DNA of 59,410 nt. Source: an uncultured Prevotellaceae bacterium (lineage in GTDB: Bacteria; Bacteroidota; Bacteroidia; Bacteroidales; Bacteroidaceae). The stretch is taken from the NCBI GenBank assembly GCA_900316645.1, contig ONDP01000010.1, positions 1 to 59,410 of the forward strand, given 5' to 3'. Under the pieces are notes generated by a model. That model was not told where the DNA came from. It did no database searches and was given only the letters and a program-made list of their open reading frames with translations. Both the position numbers and the translations under genes were made by a program. Shown here piece by piece: positions 7,588 through 16,707 of the stretch (positions are counted from its first letter, which is position 1; each line of letters opens with the position of its first letter).

Positions 7588-9966
7588 ATGAAACGTAAAT
7601 ATTGCATTCTCACAATCATATTTTGCCTGGTCAGCATGATGGCCAAGGCACAGTCGTTTACCCTCTCTGGAAAGGTAAGCGACGAAGATGGTAATGGTAT
7701 TGAACTGGCTACTGTCAGCTGTCTGGAACAAGGCGCTGTGACGGTGGCAAACCTGAAAGGTGAATATACGCTAAACCTGAAGTCGGCAGACTCGGTGGTG
7801 GTGAAATTCTCAATGGTAGGTTTTCAGACTCGCACCCGTGTGCTGCGTCGCCCCAAAGGTAAACAGCGACTGCTTGTCACACTGCATCCGATGGAGTCGC
7901 TGGACGAGGTGGTAGTCACTGAGAAACGCCGTCAGACTACGGGAACCGACCAACTGGACACCAAGAATCTCAGACAGACACCCTCGACAACAGGTAATGC
8001 CGTTGAGGAACTGGTGCAGCAGCAAGCCGGTGTTTCTACCCATAACGAACTGTCGAGCCAATATAACGTAAGAGGCGGTTCGTTCGACGAGAACTCCGTA
8101 TATATCAACGGCACTGAGGTCTATCGTCCGCTACTCATCAGAAGCGGACAACAGGAAGGACTCTCTGTCATCAACAGCGATATGGTGGAAAAGATTGGTT
8201 TCTCGTCAGGTGGATTTGAAGCCAAATACGGCGACAAGATGTCGAGCGCCCTGGATATCCAGTATCGGAAACCTACCCGACTGGAAGGTAATCTGCAGGC
8301 TTCACTGCTGGGCGGTAGCATCTTTCTGGGCTACGGCAACAAGAAATTCTCGATGAGTCACGGTTTGCGCTATAAGACCAACCGCTATTTGCTGGGCTCG
8401 CTGGAGACGAAGGGTGAATACAGGCCTAACTTCCTCGACTATCAAACGTATATTACATGGAGCCCCAACAAGCGGTGGGACGTGGACTTTATCGGTAATA
8501 TCTCAGAGAACCACTATAACTTCAAGCCCAGCGACAGGGAGACTTCGTTCGGAACAATGCAGGACGTGAAGTCGTTCAAGGTGTATTTCGACGGACAGGA
8601 GAAGGATATCTTCCGCACACTCTTCGGAACAGCATCCATCACCTATCATCCCACAGAAAAGACGAACGTCAAATTGCAAGTTGCTGCCTTCCACACGAAA
8701 GAGCAGGAGACATACGACATTCAGGGACAATACTGGCTGGACGACACACAGACGCAGGAGAACCTGGGTGTGGGAACTTATATGGAACATGCCCGCAACT
8801 ATCTGACAGCGAATGTGCAGAGCGTCAAACTGACTGTCAACCACAAAGCTAAGCGTCACGACATAGCTGGGGGATTCACCATGAAGTGGGAAGAAATAGA
8901 GGAGAACGCAAGGGAATATGAGATGCGAGACTCCAGCGGATATAGTATTCCACATACTGGCAAACGACTGGATATGATCTACTCGCTGGCTTCGAAGAAC
9001 AAGATTTCGAGTACCAGACTGGAGGCTTATCTGCAAGACACCTACCGATTCCAAACAGGTAGCGGCGAAAAGCCTAACTTGTGGACGTTGAACATGGGTG
9101 TGAGACTGGCTAACTGGAGCTATAACAAGGAAACCATCATCTCGCCACGCGTCTCGCTGGCCCTGATTCCGTCCTTCAACGAAGATATGACTTTCCGTCT
9201 TTCGACAGGACTCTACTATCAGGCACCTTTCTATAAGGAGCTGCGCGATACAACGACAATTAACGGAAGGACTATCGTCACACTGAACCAAGACATCAAG
9301 AGTCAGCAGTCCATCCATATCGTGGGAGCCTTCGACTATCGCTTCCGCCTGGCCAACCGTCCCTTCCGCTTTACCGCAGAGGCCTACTATAAAATATTGC
9401 GTAACCTCGTGCCTTATAACGTGCAGAACATGAAAGTGGTGTATTACGGAGAGAATCTTGCCAAGGGACACGCTGCAGGACTCGACCTGAAACTATACGG
9501 AGAATTCGTACCCGGCACTGACTCGTGGCTGACATTCTCTGTCATGAGCACCCGTCAGACCATCAACGGTATGAGTGTGCCGCTGCCTACAGACCAGCGA
9601 TGGGGCGTCAACCTGCATTTCACCGACTACTTCCCAGGTACACAACGCTGGAAGATGACCCTGCGACTGGCTTTTGCCGACGGACTGCCCTTCGGTGCCC
9701 CACACCGTGGACTGGAAAAACAACAGTTCCGTGCACCAGCCTATAAACGCGCTGACATAGGTATGAGTTTCCTGGCTTACCACAACGAGAACCGAACCAC
9801 CTTCGGCGTACGACGCATCTGGGTGAGTGCCGAGGGACTCAACATCTTCGGTATCTCAAACGTCAACAGTTACTATTGGGTTACCGACGTCACCAATCAG
9901 CAATATGCCGTTCCAAACTACCTGACAGGAAGACAAATCAACGGAAAAGTGATTGTTGAGTTTTAA
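7588..9966 (+). CDS. TonB-dependent receptor with N-terminal carboxypeptidase-like domain
   Basis: 792 aa; ATG 7588 is preferred to the GTG at 7585. Signal peptide residues 1-22 (ending MAKAQ), a CarboxypepD_reg-like beta-sandwich (about 25-105: LSGKVSDEDGNGIELATVSC, ending VTLHPMESLDEVVV), plug domain (about 115-225: TGNAVEELVQQQAGVSTHNELSSQYNVRGG), then a 22-strand-type barrel. It would import a ligand across the outer membrane using TonB energy. No SusD-like lipoprotein or enzyme follows, so it is a lone receptor of unknown substrate. It resembles the oligopeptide/siderophore-type group more than SusC, which is longer and always paired. Confidence 0.88.
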   Translation: MKRKYCILTIIFCLVSMMAKAQSFTLSGKVSDEDGNGIELATVSCLEQGAVTVANLKGEYTLNLKSADSVVVKFSMVGFQTRTRVLRRPKGKQRLLVTLHPMESLDEVVVTEKRRQTTGTDQLDTKNLRQTPSTTGNAVEELVQQQAGVSTHNELSSQYNVRGGSFDENSVYINGTEVYRPLLIRSGQQEGLSVINSDMVEKIGFSSGGFEAKYGDKMSSALDIQYRKPTRLEGNLQASLLGGSIFLGYGNKKFSMSHGLRYKTNRYLLGSLETKGEYRPNFLDYQTYITWSPNKRWDVDFIGNISENHYNFKPSDRETSFGTMQDVKSFKVYFDGQEKDIFRTLFGTASITYHPTEKTNVKLQVAAFHTKEQETYDIQGQYWLDDTQTQENLGVGTYMEHARNYLTANVQSVKLTVNHKAKRHDIAGGFTMKWEEIEENAREYEMRDSSGYSIPHTGKRLDMIYSLASKNKISSTRLEAYLQDTYRFQTGSGEKPNLWTLNMGVRLANWSYNKETIISPRVSLALIPSFNEDMTFRLSTGLYYQAPFYKELRDTTTINGRTIVTLNQDIKSQQSIHIVGAFDYRFRLANRPFRFTAEAYYKILRNLVPYNVQNMKVVYYGENLAKGHAAGLDLKLYGEFVPGTDSWLTFSVMSTRQTINGMSVPLPTDQRWGVNLHFTDYFPGTQRWKMTLRLAFADGLPFGAPHRGLEKQQFRAPAYKRADIGMSFLAYHNENRTTFGVRRIWVSAEGLNIFGISNVNSYYWVTDVTNQQYAVPNYLTGRQINGKVIVEF

Positions 9967-10014
9967 TAATGCTTAATTCTTAATTCGTAATTCTTCTTTC
10001 TGAATTAATTGTAG

Positions 10015-10022
10015 TAACTTTG
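10015..10022 (+). promoter_or_regulatory. -7 element of the methylmalonyl-CoA operon
   Basis: TAACTTTG followed by C, 34 nt before the mce ATG. No convincing -33 box. Confidence 0.6.
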
Positions 10023-10056
10023 CACCTTAGTAATTTCAAACTCAAATAATTTAGAT

Positions 10057-10467
10057 ATGAAGATTTCACACATTGAGCATCTGGGCATTGCCGTTCAGAG
10101 CATTGAAGAGAGCCTGCCATTCTTTGAGAATGTGCTGGGGCTGAAGTGTTATGCAGTAGAAACCGTTGAGGATCAGAAGGTAAAGACTGCCTTCCTGAAG
10201 TGCGGTGAGGTTAAACTCGAACTCCTAGAGCCAACATCTCCTGAGAGCACCATCCAGAAGTGGATTGACAAAGGCAACAAGGGCGTTCATCACGTAGCCT
10301 TCTGCATTGAAGACGGTGTAGCAAACGCTTTGGCTGAGGTCAGCGAGAAGGGTGTGCGCATCATTGACGAGAAGCCCCGTAAGGGTGCTGAGGGCCTGAA
10401 CATCGCCTTCCTGCATCCAAAATCAACTGCCGGTGTATTGACTGAACTGTGCGAGCACCCGGAGTGA
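10057..10467 (+). CDS. mce: Methylmalonyl-CoA epimerase
   Basis: 136 aa, the usual length for this two-module VOC-fold enzyme. It interconverts (S)- and (R)-methylmalonyl-CoA in the succinate-propionate pathway. Metal-binding and catalytic positions of the family are present: IEHLGIAV near the N-terminus, LKLELLEP (the Glu ligand), GVHHVAFCI in the second module, and a C-terminal ELCEHPE. It is the first gene of the mce-mmdA-small subunit-mmdC operon, consistent with propionate/succinate fermentation. Confidence 0.93.
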   Translation: MKISHIEHLGIAVQSIEESLPFFENVLGLKCYAVETVEDQKVKTAFLKCGEVKLELLEPTSPESTIQKWIDKGNKGVHHVAFCIEDGVANALAEVSEKGVRIIDEKPRKGAEGLNIAFLHPKSTAGVLTELCEHPE

Positions 10468-10471
10468 TTTA

Positions 10472-10506
10472 AATTGAGAATTGAGAATTGATAATTGATA
10501 ATTGAG
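10472..10506 (+). repeat. Heptad array between mce and mmdA
   Basis: Five TTGANAA units beginning 4 nt after the mce stop codon. An unrelated 60-nt tail follows up to mmdA. Confidence 0.8.
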
Positions 10507-10569
10507 TAATCGTCGTAAGACGCTTTTACAAAGCGAAGCGACTAAAAGAATTGATAATTAAACAACAAA

Positions 10570-12135
10570 ATGAGTAAGCAATTAGAGAAAATCAAGAAGC
10601 TTATCGAGAAGCGCGAACAAGCTCGCCTCGGAGGTGGTGAAAAAGCCATCCAAAAGCAGCACGACAAAGGAAAATATACTGCCCGTGAGCGCATTGAGAT
10701 GCTGCTCGACAAGGGCTCGTTTGAAGAGTATGACATGTTCAAGGAGCACCGCTGCCATAACTTCGGTATGGAGAAGAAGCAGTTCCTTGGCGACGGTGTC
10801 GTAGCTGGTAGCGGTACGATTGACGGCCGCTTGGTATTCATCTTCGCACAGGACTTCACTGTTCATGCCGGTTCTCTGTCAGAGACCATGAGTCAGAAGA
10901 TTTGCAAGGTGATGGATATGGCTATGAAGATGGGTGCTCCTGTCATTGGCATCAACGACTCAGGCGGTGCTCGTATTCAGGAAGGTATCAACGCGCTGGC
11001 AGGCTATGCTGAGATTTTCGAACGTAATATCCTGGCCTCTGGTGTTATCCCACAGATCAGTGGTATCTTCGGTCCTTGTGCAGGTGGTGCCGTTTACTCC
11101 CCTGCCCTCACCGACTTCACCCTGATGATGGAAGGCACATCATACATGTTCCTGACTGGTCCTAAAGTAGTAAAGACTGTTACTGGCGAGGATATCGACC
11201 AAGAGCATCTGGGTGGTGCCAGTGTACACGCCTCTAAGAGTGGTGTGACTCACTTCACTGCCAAGACTGAGGAAGAAGCCGTTGTGATGCTGAAGACGCT
11301 GTTGAGCTATATTCCTTCCAACAATATGGAGCTGGCTCCACGTAAGAAGTGTACCGACCCCATCGACCGTCTGGAGGATTCGCTGAACGAGATTATTCCA
11401 GAGAACCCCAACGAGGCATATGATATGTATAAGGTGATTAGCGCTGTCGTTGACGACAATGAGTTCTTCGAGGTTCAGCCTAAGTTTGCCAAGAATATCA
11501 TCGTTGGTTTTGCACGCTTCAACGGACAGAGCGTTGGTATCGTAGCCAACCAGCCTTCATGCTACGCTGGTGTTCTCGACGTTAACGCTTCTCGTAAGGG
11601 TGCTCGTTTCGTACGTTTCTGCGACGCTTTCAATATTCCTATCGTATCACTGGTTGACGTACCTGGATTCCTGCCTGGAACAGGTCAGGAGTACAATGCT
11701 GTCATCCTGCACGGTGCCCAGTTGCTGTATGCATACGGAGAGGCTACAGTGCCCAAGATTACTGTTACACTGCGTAAGTCATACGGTGGTAGCCATATCG
11801 TTATGGGTTCGAAGCAGTTGCACACCGACCTCAACTACGCATGGCCATCAGCTGAGATTGCCGTTATGGGTGCCTCTGGTGCTGCTGCTGTGCTCTATGC
11901 CAAGGAAGCAAAGGCTAAGAAAGAGGCTGGCGAAGATGTTAAGGCATTCATCGCAGAGAAGGAGGAAGAGTACAACGAACTCTTCGCTAATCCTTATCAG
12001 GCTGCCAAGTATGGTTATATCGACGATGTGATTGAACCACGCAACACGCGTTTCCGCATCTGTCGTGCTTTGGCTCAGCTGGCTACCAAGCGTGATGCGC
12101 TGCCCGCTAAGAAGCATGGTAACATTCCTATGTAA
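10570..12135 (+). CDS. mmdA: Methylmalonyl-CoA decarboxylase alpha / propionyl-CoA carboxylase beta (carboxyltransferase)
   Basis: 521 aa, full length for the biotin-dependent carboxyltransferase family: two crotonase-like halves with the oxyanion-hole glycines GGARIQEG and [11 protein letters not shown] in the N-half, and [25 protein letters not shown] and [12 protein letters not shown] in the C-half. It transfers the carboxyl group between methylmalonyl-CoA and carrier-bound biotin. The operon context (mce, mmdC) supports decarboxylase function, but no membrane beta subunit is encoded here, so a cytosolic carboxylase or transcarboxylase role cannot be excluded. Confidence 0.93.
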   Translation: MSKQLEKIKKLIEKREQARLGGGEKAIQKQHDKGKYTARERIEMLLDKGSFEEYDMFKEHRCHNFGMEKKQFLGDGVVAGSGTIDGRLVFIFAQDFTVHAGSLSETMSQKICKVMDMAMKMGAPVIGINDSGGARIQEGINALAGYAEIFERNILASGVIPQISGIFGPCAGGAVYSPALTDFTLMMEGTSYMFLTGPKVVKTVTGEDIDQEHLGGASVHASKSGVTHFTAKTEEEAVVMLKTLLSYIPSNNMELAPRKKCTDPIDRLEDSLNEIIPENPNEAYDMYKVISAVVDDNEFFEVQPKFAKNIIVGFARFNGQSVGIVANQPSCYAGVLDVNASRKGARFVRFCDAFNIPIVSLVDVPGFLPGTGQEYNAVILHGAQLLYAYGEATVPKITVTLRKSYGGSHIVMGSKQLHTDLNYAWPSAEIAVMGASGAAAVLYAKEAKAKKEAGEDVKAFIAEKEEEYNELFANPYQAAKYGYIDDVIEPRNTRFRICRALAQLATKRDALPAKKHGNIPM

Positions 12136-12183
12136 TTGATAATTGAAAATTGACAATTGACAATTGAAAATTGAGAATTGACA
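12134..12183 (+). repeat. Heptad array starting at the mmdA stop codon
   Basis: The TAA stop of mmdA is read directly into TTGATAA, TTGAAAA, TTGACAA, TTGACAA, TTGAAAA, TTGAGAA, TTGACAA. Confidence 0.85.
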
Positions 12184-12193
12184 ATAAATCATT

Positions 12194-12346
12194 ATGAATA
12201 AAAACGAAGTATATGCAGCCATAGCTCTTGCTCTTCATGAGTATAAAGGCAATAACGTCCACGACAAGGAAACTGGTATCATCACGATTCAGGAAAAGAA
12301 CACGCAGTGGAACGGTTATGCTCAGACTATGACCATGCACCCCTAA
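12194..12346 (+). CDS. Small subunit resembling the C-terminus of decarboxylase delta/epsilon (MmdD/E) subunits
   Basis: 50 aa, MNKNEVYAAIALALHEY and then ITIQEKNTQWNGYAQTMTMHP. The pattern AAIALALHEY...I.I......W is that of the C-terminal segment of MmdD/OadG proteins and of the 55-residue epsilon subunit of Veillonella methylmalonyl-CoA decarboxylase, which stabilise the complex. The usual N-terminal transmembrane helix of delta/gamma subunits is absent, so the visible protein could not anchor the complex. It sits 12 nt before mmdC. Confidence 0.6.
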   Translation: MNKNEVYAAIALALHEYKGNNVHDKETGIITIQEKNTQWNGYAQTMTMHP

Positions 12347-12358
12347 AAAGAAAGCACT

Positions 12359-12799
12359 ATGAAGAAAGATTATAAGTATACCATTAATGGCAATAAATAC
12401 GAAGTTGCCATTGGGGATATTATAGAAAACATCGCGACAGTCACTGTAAACGGTGAGGAATACAAGGTGGAACTGGAACCGGAGCCCGTTGAGGAGAAGA
12501 AGGTGGTAGTAAAGCCTGTTGCCCAGCCCACTCAGACGGCAGCTGCCAGCGAAGCCAGTGAGAAGAGTTCGGCAAGTAGCGCTTCCGGCGACGCCGTAAA
12601 AGCTCCACTGCCAGGCGTCATTACTGAGATTTGCGTCAATGTGGGTGACGAAGTGAAGGCAGGCGACACTGTTGTGGTATTGGAAGCCATGAAGATGGCC
12701 AACAATATCGAAGCTGAAAAGGACGGTAAGATTACTGCTATCTGTGTAAATCCCGGTCAGACTGTTATGGAAGACGATGCACTCGTAGTGATTGGATAA
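12359..12799 (+). CDS. mmdC: Biotin carboxyl carrier subunit of methylmalonyl-CoA decarboxylase
   Basis: 146 aa. The N-terminal 45 residues form a small beta segment, followed by a Pro/Ala/Ser-rich flexible linker (46-78) and a biotinyl domain (80-146) with the biotinylation motif EAMKM (K112). It shuttles carboxyl groups between active sites. Last gene of the operon, followed by a strong bidirectional terminator; the beta-subunit gene often found next is missing. Confidence 0.92.
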   Translation: MKKDYKYTINGNKYEVAIGDIIENIATVTVNGEEYKVELEPEPVEEKKVVVKPVAQPTQTAAASEASEKSSASSASGDAVKAPLPGVITEICVNVGDEVKAGDTVVVLEAMKMANNIEAEKDGKITAICVNPGQTVMEDDALVVIG

Positions 12800-12818
12800 A
12801 AACAGAAAAGATAACGTG

Positions 12819-12860
12819 AAAAAGAAAAGGCTGCTCCATTCAGAGTAGCCTTTCTTTTTA
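12819..12860. terminator. Bidirectional terminator between mmdC and panD
   Basis: Stem AAAGAAAAGGCTGCTC / GAGTAGCCTTTCTTTTT with a short loop; A-run and T-run on either side serve both converging transcripts. Confidence 0.88.
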
Positions 12861-12862
12861 TC

Positions 12863-13207
12863 TTATAACTTATTGCCTGCCTTCGGGAACACCACATGGG
12901 GCTGAAAAGTCTTGGCTTCTTCAAAATCCATCATGGCATAGGAGATAATGATACAGACATCACCTACTTGCACTTTGCGAGCTGCAGCACCGTTCAGACA
13001 AATACAGCCACTGCCCCGCTCACCTTTTATGATATAGGTCTCAAAGCGCTCTCCATTATTGTTGTCAACCACCTGAACCTTCTCGCCAGCTATCAGATTG
13101 GCAGCATCCATTAAATCCTCATCAATGGTGATACTCCCCATATAGTTGAGATTAGCCTCAGTAACTGTTACACAATGGAGTTTCGATTTCAATACTTCTA
13201 TCATCAT
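12863..13207 (-). CDS. panD: Aspartate 1-decarboxylase
   Basis: 114 aa. It makes beta-alanine for pantothenate. The self-cleavage site YMGSITI has Gly24-Ser25, where Ser25 becomes the catalytic pyruvoyl group; K9 (LKSKLHC) and NGAAAR are also conserved. Second gene of a panC-panD operon (21-nt gap). Two adjacent Met codons make the exact start uncertain by one residue. Confidence 0.95.
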   Translation of the reverse strand: MMIEVLKSKLHCVTVTEANLNYMGSITIDEDLMDAANLIAGEKVQVVDNNNGERFETYIIKGERGSGCICLNGAAARKVQVGDVCIIISYAMMDFEEAKTFQPHVVFPKAGNKL

Positions 13208-13228
13208 TTCTGTTTCCTCTTTGACAAT

Positions 13229-14080
13229 TTATGATTTATACTTGATGTGATCAATCAGACGAATAGGAGTCTTACCGCAATAGACGGTAATGCAGCCTAC
13301 TACATAAGGAGAATCGTCCCAGCTGGAAACTTCCTGCAACGTATTACCATCAACGATAGAGAAATACTCTACGTCGAGGCCATCCACACTATTAATATCT
13401 CCAACGACCTTGTCGTGAGTTTCCTTAACAGTATGATTCTCAGCAAATTTCAAGCTTTCCTTTAAAGCTTTATAAATAGTGGGGGCAATGGCTCTTTCGT
13501 CGGGCGAAAGAAGGGTGTTACGTGAACTCTTAGCCAAGCCGTCTTTGTCGCGAATAATGTCGCACTCAACAATCTGAACCTTTATGCCGAGCTGACGAAC
13601 CATCGCCTTCACAACTGCAATCTGTTGCCAGTCTTTCTCTCCGAAATAAGAACGGGTGGGCTTCACAATATAGAACAGACGACTGACCACTTGGCACACA
13701 CCATTGAAATGACCCGGACGATGGGCACCCTCCATAACGGTAGATATTGGTGGGAACTCAAACTGACGCGTATCGGGTGTAGGATACATTTCCTCGACAG
13801 ACGGAGCCAAGACATAGTCGGCACCACACTCCTCGAGCAATTTGCAATCCGCATCAAGTGTACGAGGATAATTCTTCAGGTCGTTCTTGTCGTTAAACTG
13901 ATTTGGGTTGACAAATACAGAAACAACAGTTATCCCGTTTTCTTTCACACTACGCTTCACCAAGGAGGCATGTCCTTCGTGCAGTGCGCCCATAGTAGGA
14001 ACTAATCCGATTTCCTTTCCTTCTTTGCGATCCTCAAAAAGTTGGTTTTGGAGGTCAACAATCTTATTGAATACTTTCAT
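13229..14080 (-). CDS. panC: Pantothenate synthetase
   Basis: 283 aa from [10 protein letters not shown]. The longer reading to 14164 adds 28 residues that do not fit the family. HIGH-type signature [33 protein letters not shown], and KSSRN as the KMSKS-like motif. ATP-dependent ligation of pantoate and beta-alanine, which panD supplies from the same operon. Divergent from the starch-synthase-like gene, an arrangement common in Bacteroidales. Confidence 0.95.
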   Translation of the reverse strand: MKVFNKIVDLQNQLFEDRKEGKEIGLVPTMGALHEGHASLVKRSVKENGITVVSVFVNPNQFNDKNDLKNYPRTLDADCKLLEECGADYVLAPSVEEMYPTPDTRQFEFPPISTVMEGAHRPGHFNGVCQVVSRLFYIVKPTRSYFGEKDWQQIAVVKAMVRQLGIKVQIVECDIIRDKDGLAKSSRNTLLSPDERAIAPTIYKALKESLKFAENHTVKETHDKVVGDINSVDGLDVEYFSIVDGNTLQEVSSWDDSPYVVGCITVYCGKTPIRLIDHIKYKS

Positions 14081-14223
14081 TTTCTTATTGGGTTGTATAC
14101 AAATCGGGTGCAAAATAACAACTTTTTTATCAAATAAGGAAAAAATATCGTAAAAATATGCCAAATTAGGGACTAAAAATCTTTAAAAATGCACGAAAGT
14201 GCTGATTTGTGAATAATTTTTCG

Positions 14224-14231
14224 TACCTTTG
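14224..14231 (+). promoter_or_regulatory. -7 element of the starch-synthase-like gene
   Basis: TACCTTTG followed by C, 19 nt before ATG 14251; it lies inside the longer ORF that begins at 14209, which supports the later start. Confidence 0.65.
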
Positions 14232-14250
14232 CACGGATAAAAGATACAAT

Positions 14251-15048
14251 ATGGCAAAGAAGATTCTGTTCATCAATCAAGAGATTGTTCCTTATGTTCC
14301 TGATAGCGAATTGGCCCTGATGGGAAAAGCACTCCCACAGGTGATGCAGGAAGGTGGTCACGAGATTCGCACGTTTATGCCTAAATGGGGCAATATCAAC
14401 GAACGTCGCGGACAGTTGCATGAGGTCATCCGCCTGTCAGGTATGAATCTGATTATCGACGATACCGACCACCCGCTGATTATCAAGGTGGCTTCTATCG
14501 CACAGACACGTATACAGGTATACTTTATTGATAATGACGATTATTTTTCTAAGCGTCAGATGACGATAGACGAGAATGGTGTTGATTATGCCGACAACGG
14601 TGAGCGTGCCATTTTCTTCGCACGCGGTGTACTTGAGACAGTGAAGAAACTGCGTTGGGTGCCCGATATCATTCACGTTCAGGGCTGGATGGGAGCTGTA
14701 GTGCCTCTCTATATCAAGACCGCCTATCATGATGAACCGTCGTTTGCCGAAACCAAAGTGGTTACCTCGCTCTTTACAAAGAGTCTGAACTCGGTCTTGG
14801 GCGACAACTTCAAGCGTTGTGTAGAGTTCCGTGAGGCTACTGCTGATTTGCTGAAGAAATACAACGACAACTTCGATTTTGAAGAATTAGGAAAACTGGC
14901 CATTGACTATAGCGACGGTGTGATTGCTGCCCACAAGGAAGTCAATGAGAACTTGCTGAAATATGCCCAAGACCAGAACATCCCTACCCTGGCCTACCCT
15001 GGCGAAGATTTCGGTCCAGCCTACGAGGCTTTCTACGAGAAGATTTAG
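14251..15048 (+). CDS. Starch/glycogen synthase N-terminal-domain protein (single lobe)
   Basis: 265 aa from MAKKILFINQE. It matches the N-terminal Rossmann lobe of GT5 starch synthases (LPQVMQEGGHEIRTFMPKWG; then YADNGERAIFFARGVLETV; then PDIIHVQGWMGAVVPLYIK) but ends before the second lobe that holds the nucleotide-sugar site. The catalytic N-lobe signature KxGGL is replaced by VPDSELALMGKALP. Single-lobe proteins of this size are widespread in Bacteroidales next to panC, so this is a family and not a local truncation. It is unlikely to be an ordinary glycogen synthase; a regulatory or binding role is possible. Confidence 0.75.
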   Translation: MAKKILFINQEIVPYVPDSELALMGKALPQVMQEGGHEIRTFMPKWGNINERRGQLHEVIRLSGMNLIIDDTDHPLIIKVASIAQTRIQVYFIDNDDYFSKRQMTIDENGVDYADNGERAIFFARGVLETVKKLRWVPDIIHVQGWMGAVVPLYIKTAYHDEPSFAETKVVTSLFTKSLNSVLGDNFKRCVEFREATADLLKKYNDNFDFEELGKLAIDYSDGVIAAHKEVNENLLKYAQDQNIPTLAYPGEDFGPAYEAFYEKI

Positions 15049-15099
15049 AGATTATATAATTTAATAAGGATAATAGAATCATTAAGATTTAGCACTTCA

Positions 15100-16575
15100 A
15101 TGATGAGAAAAATACTACTGACAGGGATTGTAGCTTCAATGATGTTTACAATCTCTTCATGTGATGAAGATACGGCAAGTATTGGTAAATCACTGACAAG
15201 TAATGTCGATATGTTTACCATCGTATCAGATACTTTCGACGTACAATCCAAATCGCTGGTGGTTGACGCTGTTCTTTCGAACAGCACCTATACCTATCTG
15301 GGACGCATCAAGGACCCAGAGACCAGCTCGTATATCACATCCGACTACTCGACACAGTTTGCCATACTGGAGAATGCGCAAGACAGTATCTTCTATGACG
15401 AAGACGATATCATCAGTTTGAAGGATGGCGATGTTGTAGCTGATTCTTGCTTCATGTCTATAATTGTAAAGAGCTTCACAGGCGACTCGCTGGCAAGCAT
15501 GAAGATGACACTTTGTGAACTTGACAAACCCATCGAAGATAACAAGAAATACTATACTGACTTTGATCCGGAAGCAGAAGGATATCTCAGGACTAACGGA
15601 TTGAAAGCTAATATCGTGTATTGTCTTACCGATTTTATGGACAACGACAGTACGAGAAACGCCCATAAAGGAGAGTATTCCATTGACATTAAATTGGATA
15701 TGCCTTATACGGACAAGAACGGTAAGACGTATGACAACTATGGTACCTATCTGATGCAGACATATTTCGATCATCCTGAATATTTCAAGAACTCGAATAC
15801 CTTCACCAAGAATGTTTGTCCTGGATTCTATTTCAAGACTACTGACGGACTGGGGATGATGGCAGAGATAGAGACAACACGTCTGAGTGTCTTCTATAGA
15901 ATTTCGAAGCAGGATGAGGACGACGGTCTGCACGAATTCTATAATGTCTATTCGCTCTTCTATGGCACGCAGGAAGTGCTGCAGACCACACATATCGTGA
16001 ATGACAAGGAGGTCATCAAGCAATTGGCTGACGAGACAGACTGCACCTATCTGAAGACACCAGCCGGTATCTATACAGAGGTGGAGCTGCCTATTGACGA
16101 CATCAAACTCAATCATGAGAATGATACCATTACATCTGCCAAGATAACATTCCACAAGATGAACGATAAGACTGCTCTGGCAGATAAGTTGTTGAAAGAC
16201 CCCACTATGCTGCTGATGGTTGAGAAGGACAGTCTGAAGAATTTCTTTGAGAAACGTGATGTTGCTGATAATATTACCAGCTACTTGGCTACACTCAGCA
16301 CTTCGTATAATTCTTACACCTTCAACAATATCTCGTCGCTGATCAACTACCTCTATTCGAAGAAGAAGGAAGGTGGTGCTAATTTCACCAACGAACATCC
16401 CAACTGGAACAAGGTGGTGTTAGTACCCGTTCAAGCCACTGAAGCCACAACAGCTACGACAACTGTGAGTGCCGTCAATAACGAGATGTCTATCACCAGT
16501 TCACGATTAGTGGGTGGCAAGGATAATATGCTTGAGCCGATACGCATCAGTGTGATTTACAATAAGAGTAAATAG
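15100..16575 (+). CDS. DUF4270 family lipoprotein
   Basis: 491 aa. Lipoprotein signal MMRKILLTGIVASMMFTISSC with C21 as lipidation site, followed by DEDTASIG, then a large beta-rich region typical of DUF4270 (TYTYLGRIKDPETSSYITSDY; late segment EPIRISVIYNKSK). Exported to the envelope, function unknown. It follows the single-lobe starch-synthase gene by 51 nt and is probably co-transcribed; the gene pair next to panC is conserved in the order. The start could be either of two adjacent Met codons. Confidence 0.85.
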   Translation: MMRKILLTGIVASMMFTISSCDEDTASIGKSLTSNVDMFTIVSDTFDVQSKSLVVDAVLSNSTYTYLGRIKDPETSSYITSDYSTQFAILENAQDSIFYDEDDIISLKDGDVVADSCFMSIIVKSFTGDSLASMKMTLCELDKPIEDNKKYYTDFDPEAEGYLRTNGLKANIVYCLTDFMDNDSTRNAHKGEYSIDIKLDMPYTDKNGKTYDNYGTYLMQTYFDHPEYFKNSNTFTKNVCPGFYFKTTDGLGMMAEIETTRLSVFYRISKQDEDDGLHEFYNVYSLFYGTQEVLQTTHIVNDKEVIKQLADETDCTYLKTPAGIYTEVELPIDDIKLNHENDTITSAKITFHKMNDKTALADKLLKDPTMLLMVEKDSLKNFFEKRDVADNITSYLATLSTSYNSYTFNNISSLINYLYSKKKEGGANFTNEHPNWNKVVLVPVQATEATTATTTVSAVNNEMSITSSRLVGGKDNMLEPIRISVIYNKSK

Positions 16576-16707
16576 ATGGCCGACAATTTTCTTGAGAAGC
16601 ATTACGAGGAATACGAGGCGCGCAAGGCAGCTTACCTCAGAAAGAAGAAGCACCTGCCCCATACGAGCCATCCTATTCCAGAACGCCCGGAAGACGAAGC
16701 CCTTTAG
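16576..16707 (+). CDS. Small conserved charged protein
   Basis: 43 aa beginning immediately after the DUF4270 stop codon: MADNFLEKHYEEYEARKAAY and then LRKKKHLPHTSHPIPERPEDEAL. A short charged helix followed by a Pro-rich tail. Similar tiny ORFs follow this locus in other Bacteroidales; function unknown. Its stop overlaps the stop of the convergent uvrD/pcrA gene by 4 nt. Confidence 0.6.
   Translation: MADNFLEKHYEEYEARKAAYLRKKKHLPHTSHPIPERPEDEAL

Noticed and set aside
7191-7731. Minus-strand readings with KVKGQRSKVKGQRS repeats
   Set aside because: They are the TTGACCT heptad array translated in the antisense direction; the units contain no conserved protein pattern.
14209-15048. Truncated (pseudogene) glycogen synthase
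   Set aside because: Single-lobe proteins of the same length sit beside panC in other Bacteroidales, so it is treated as an intact family member.
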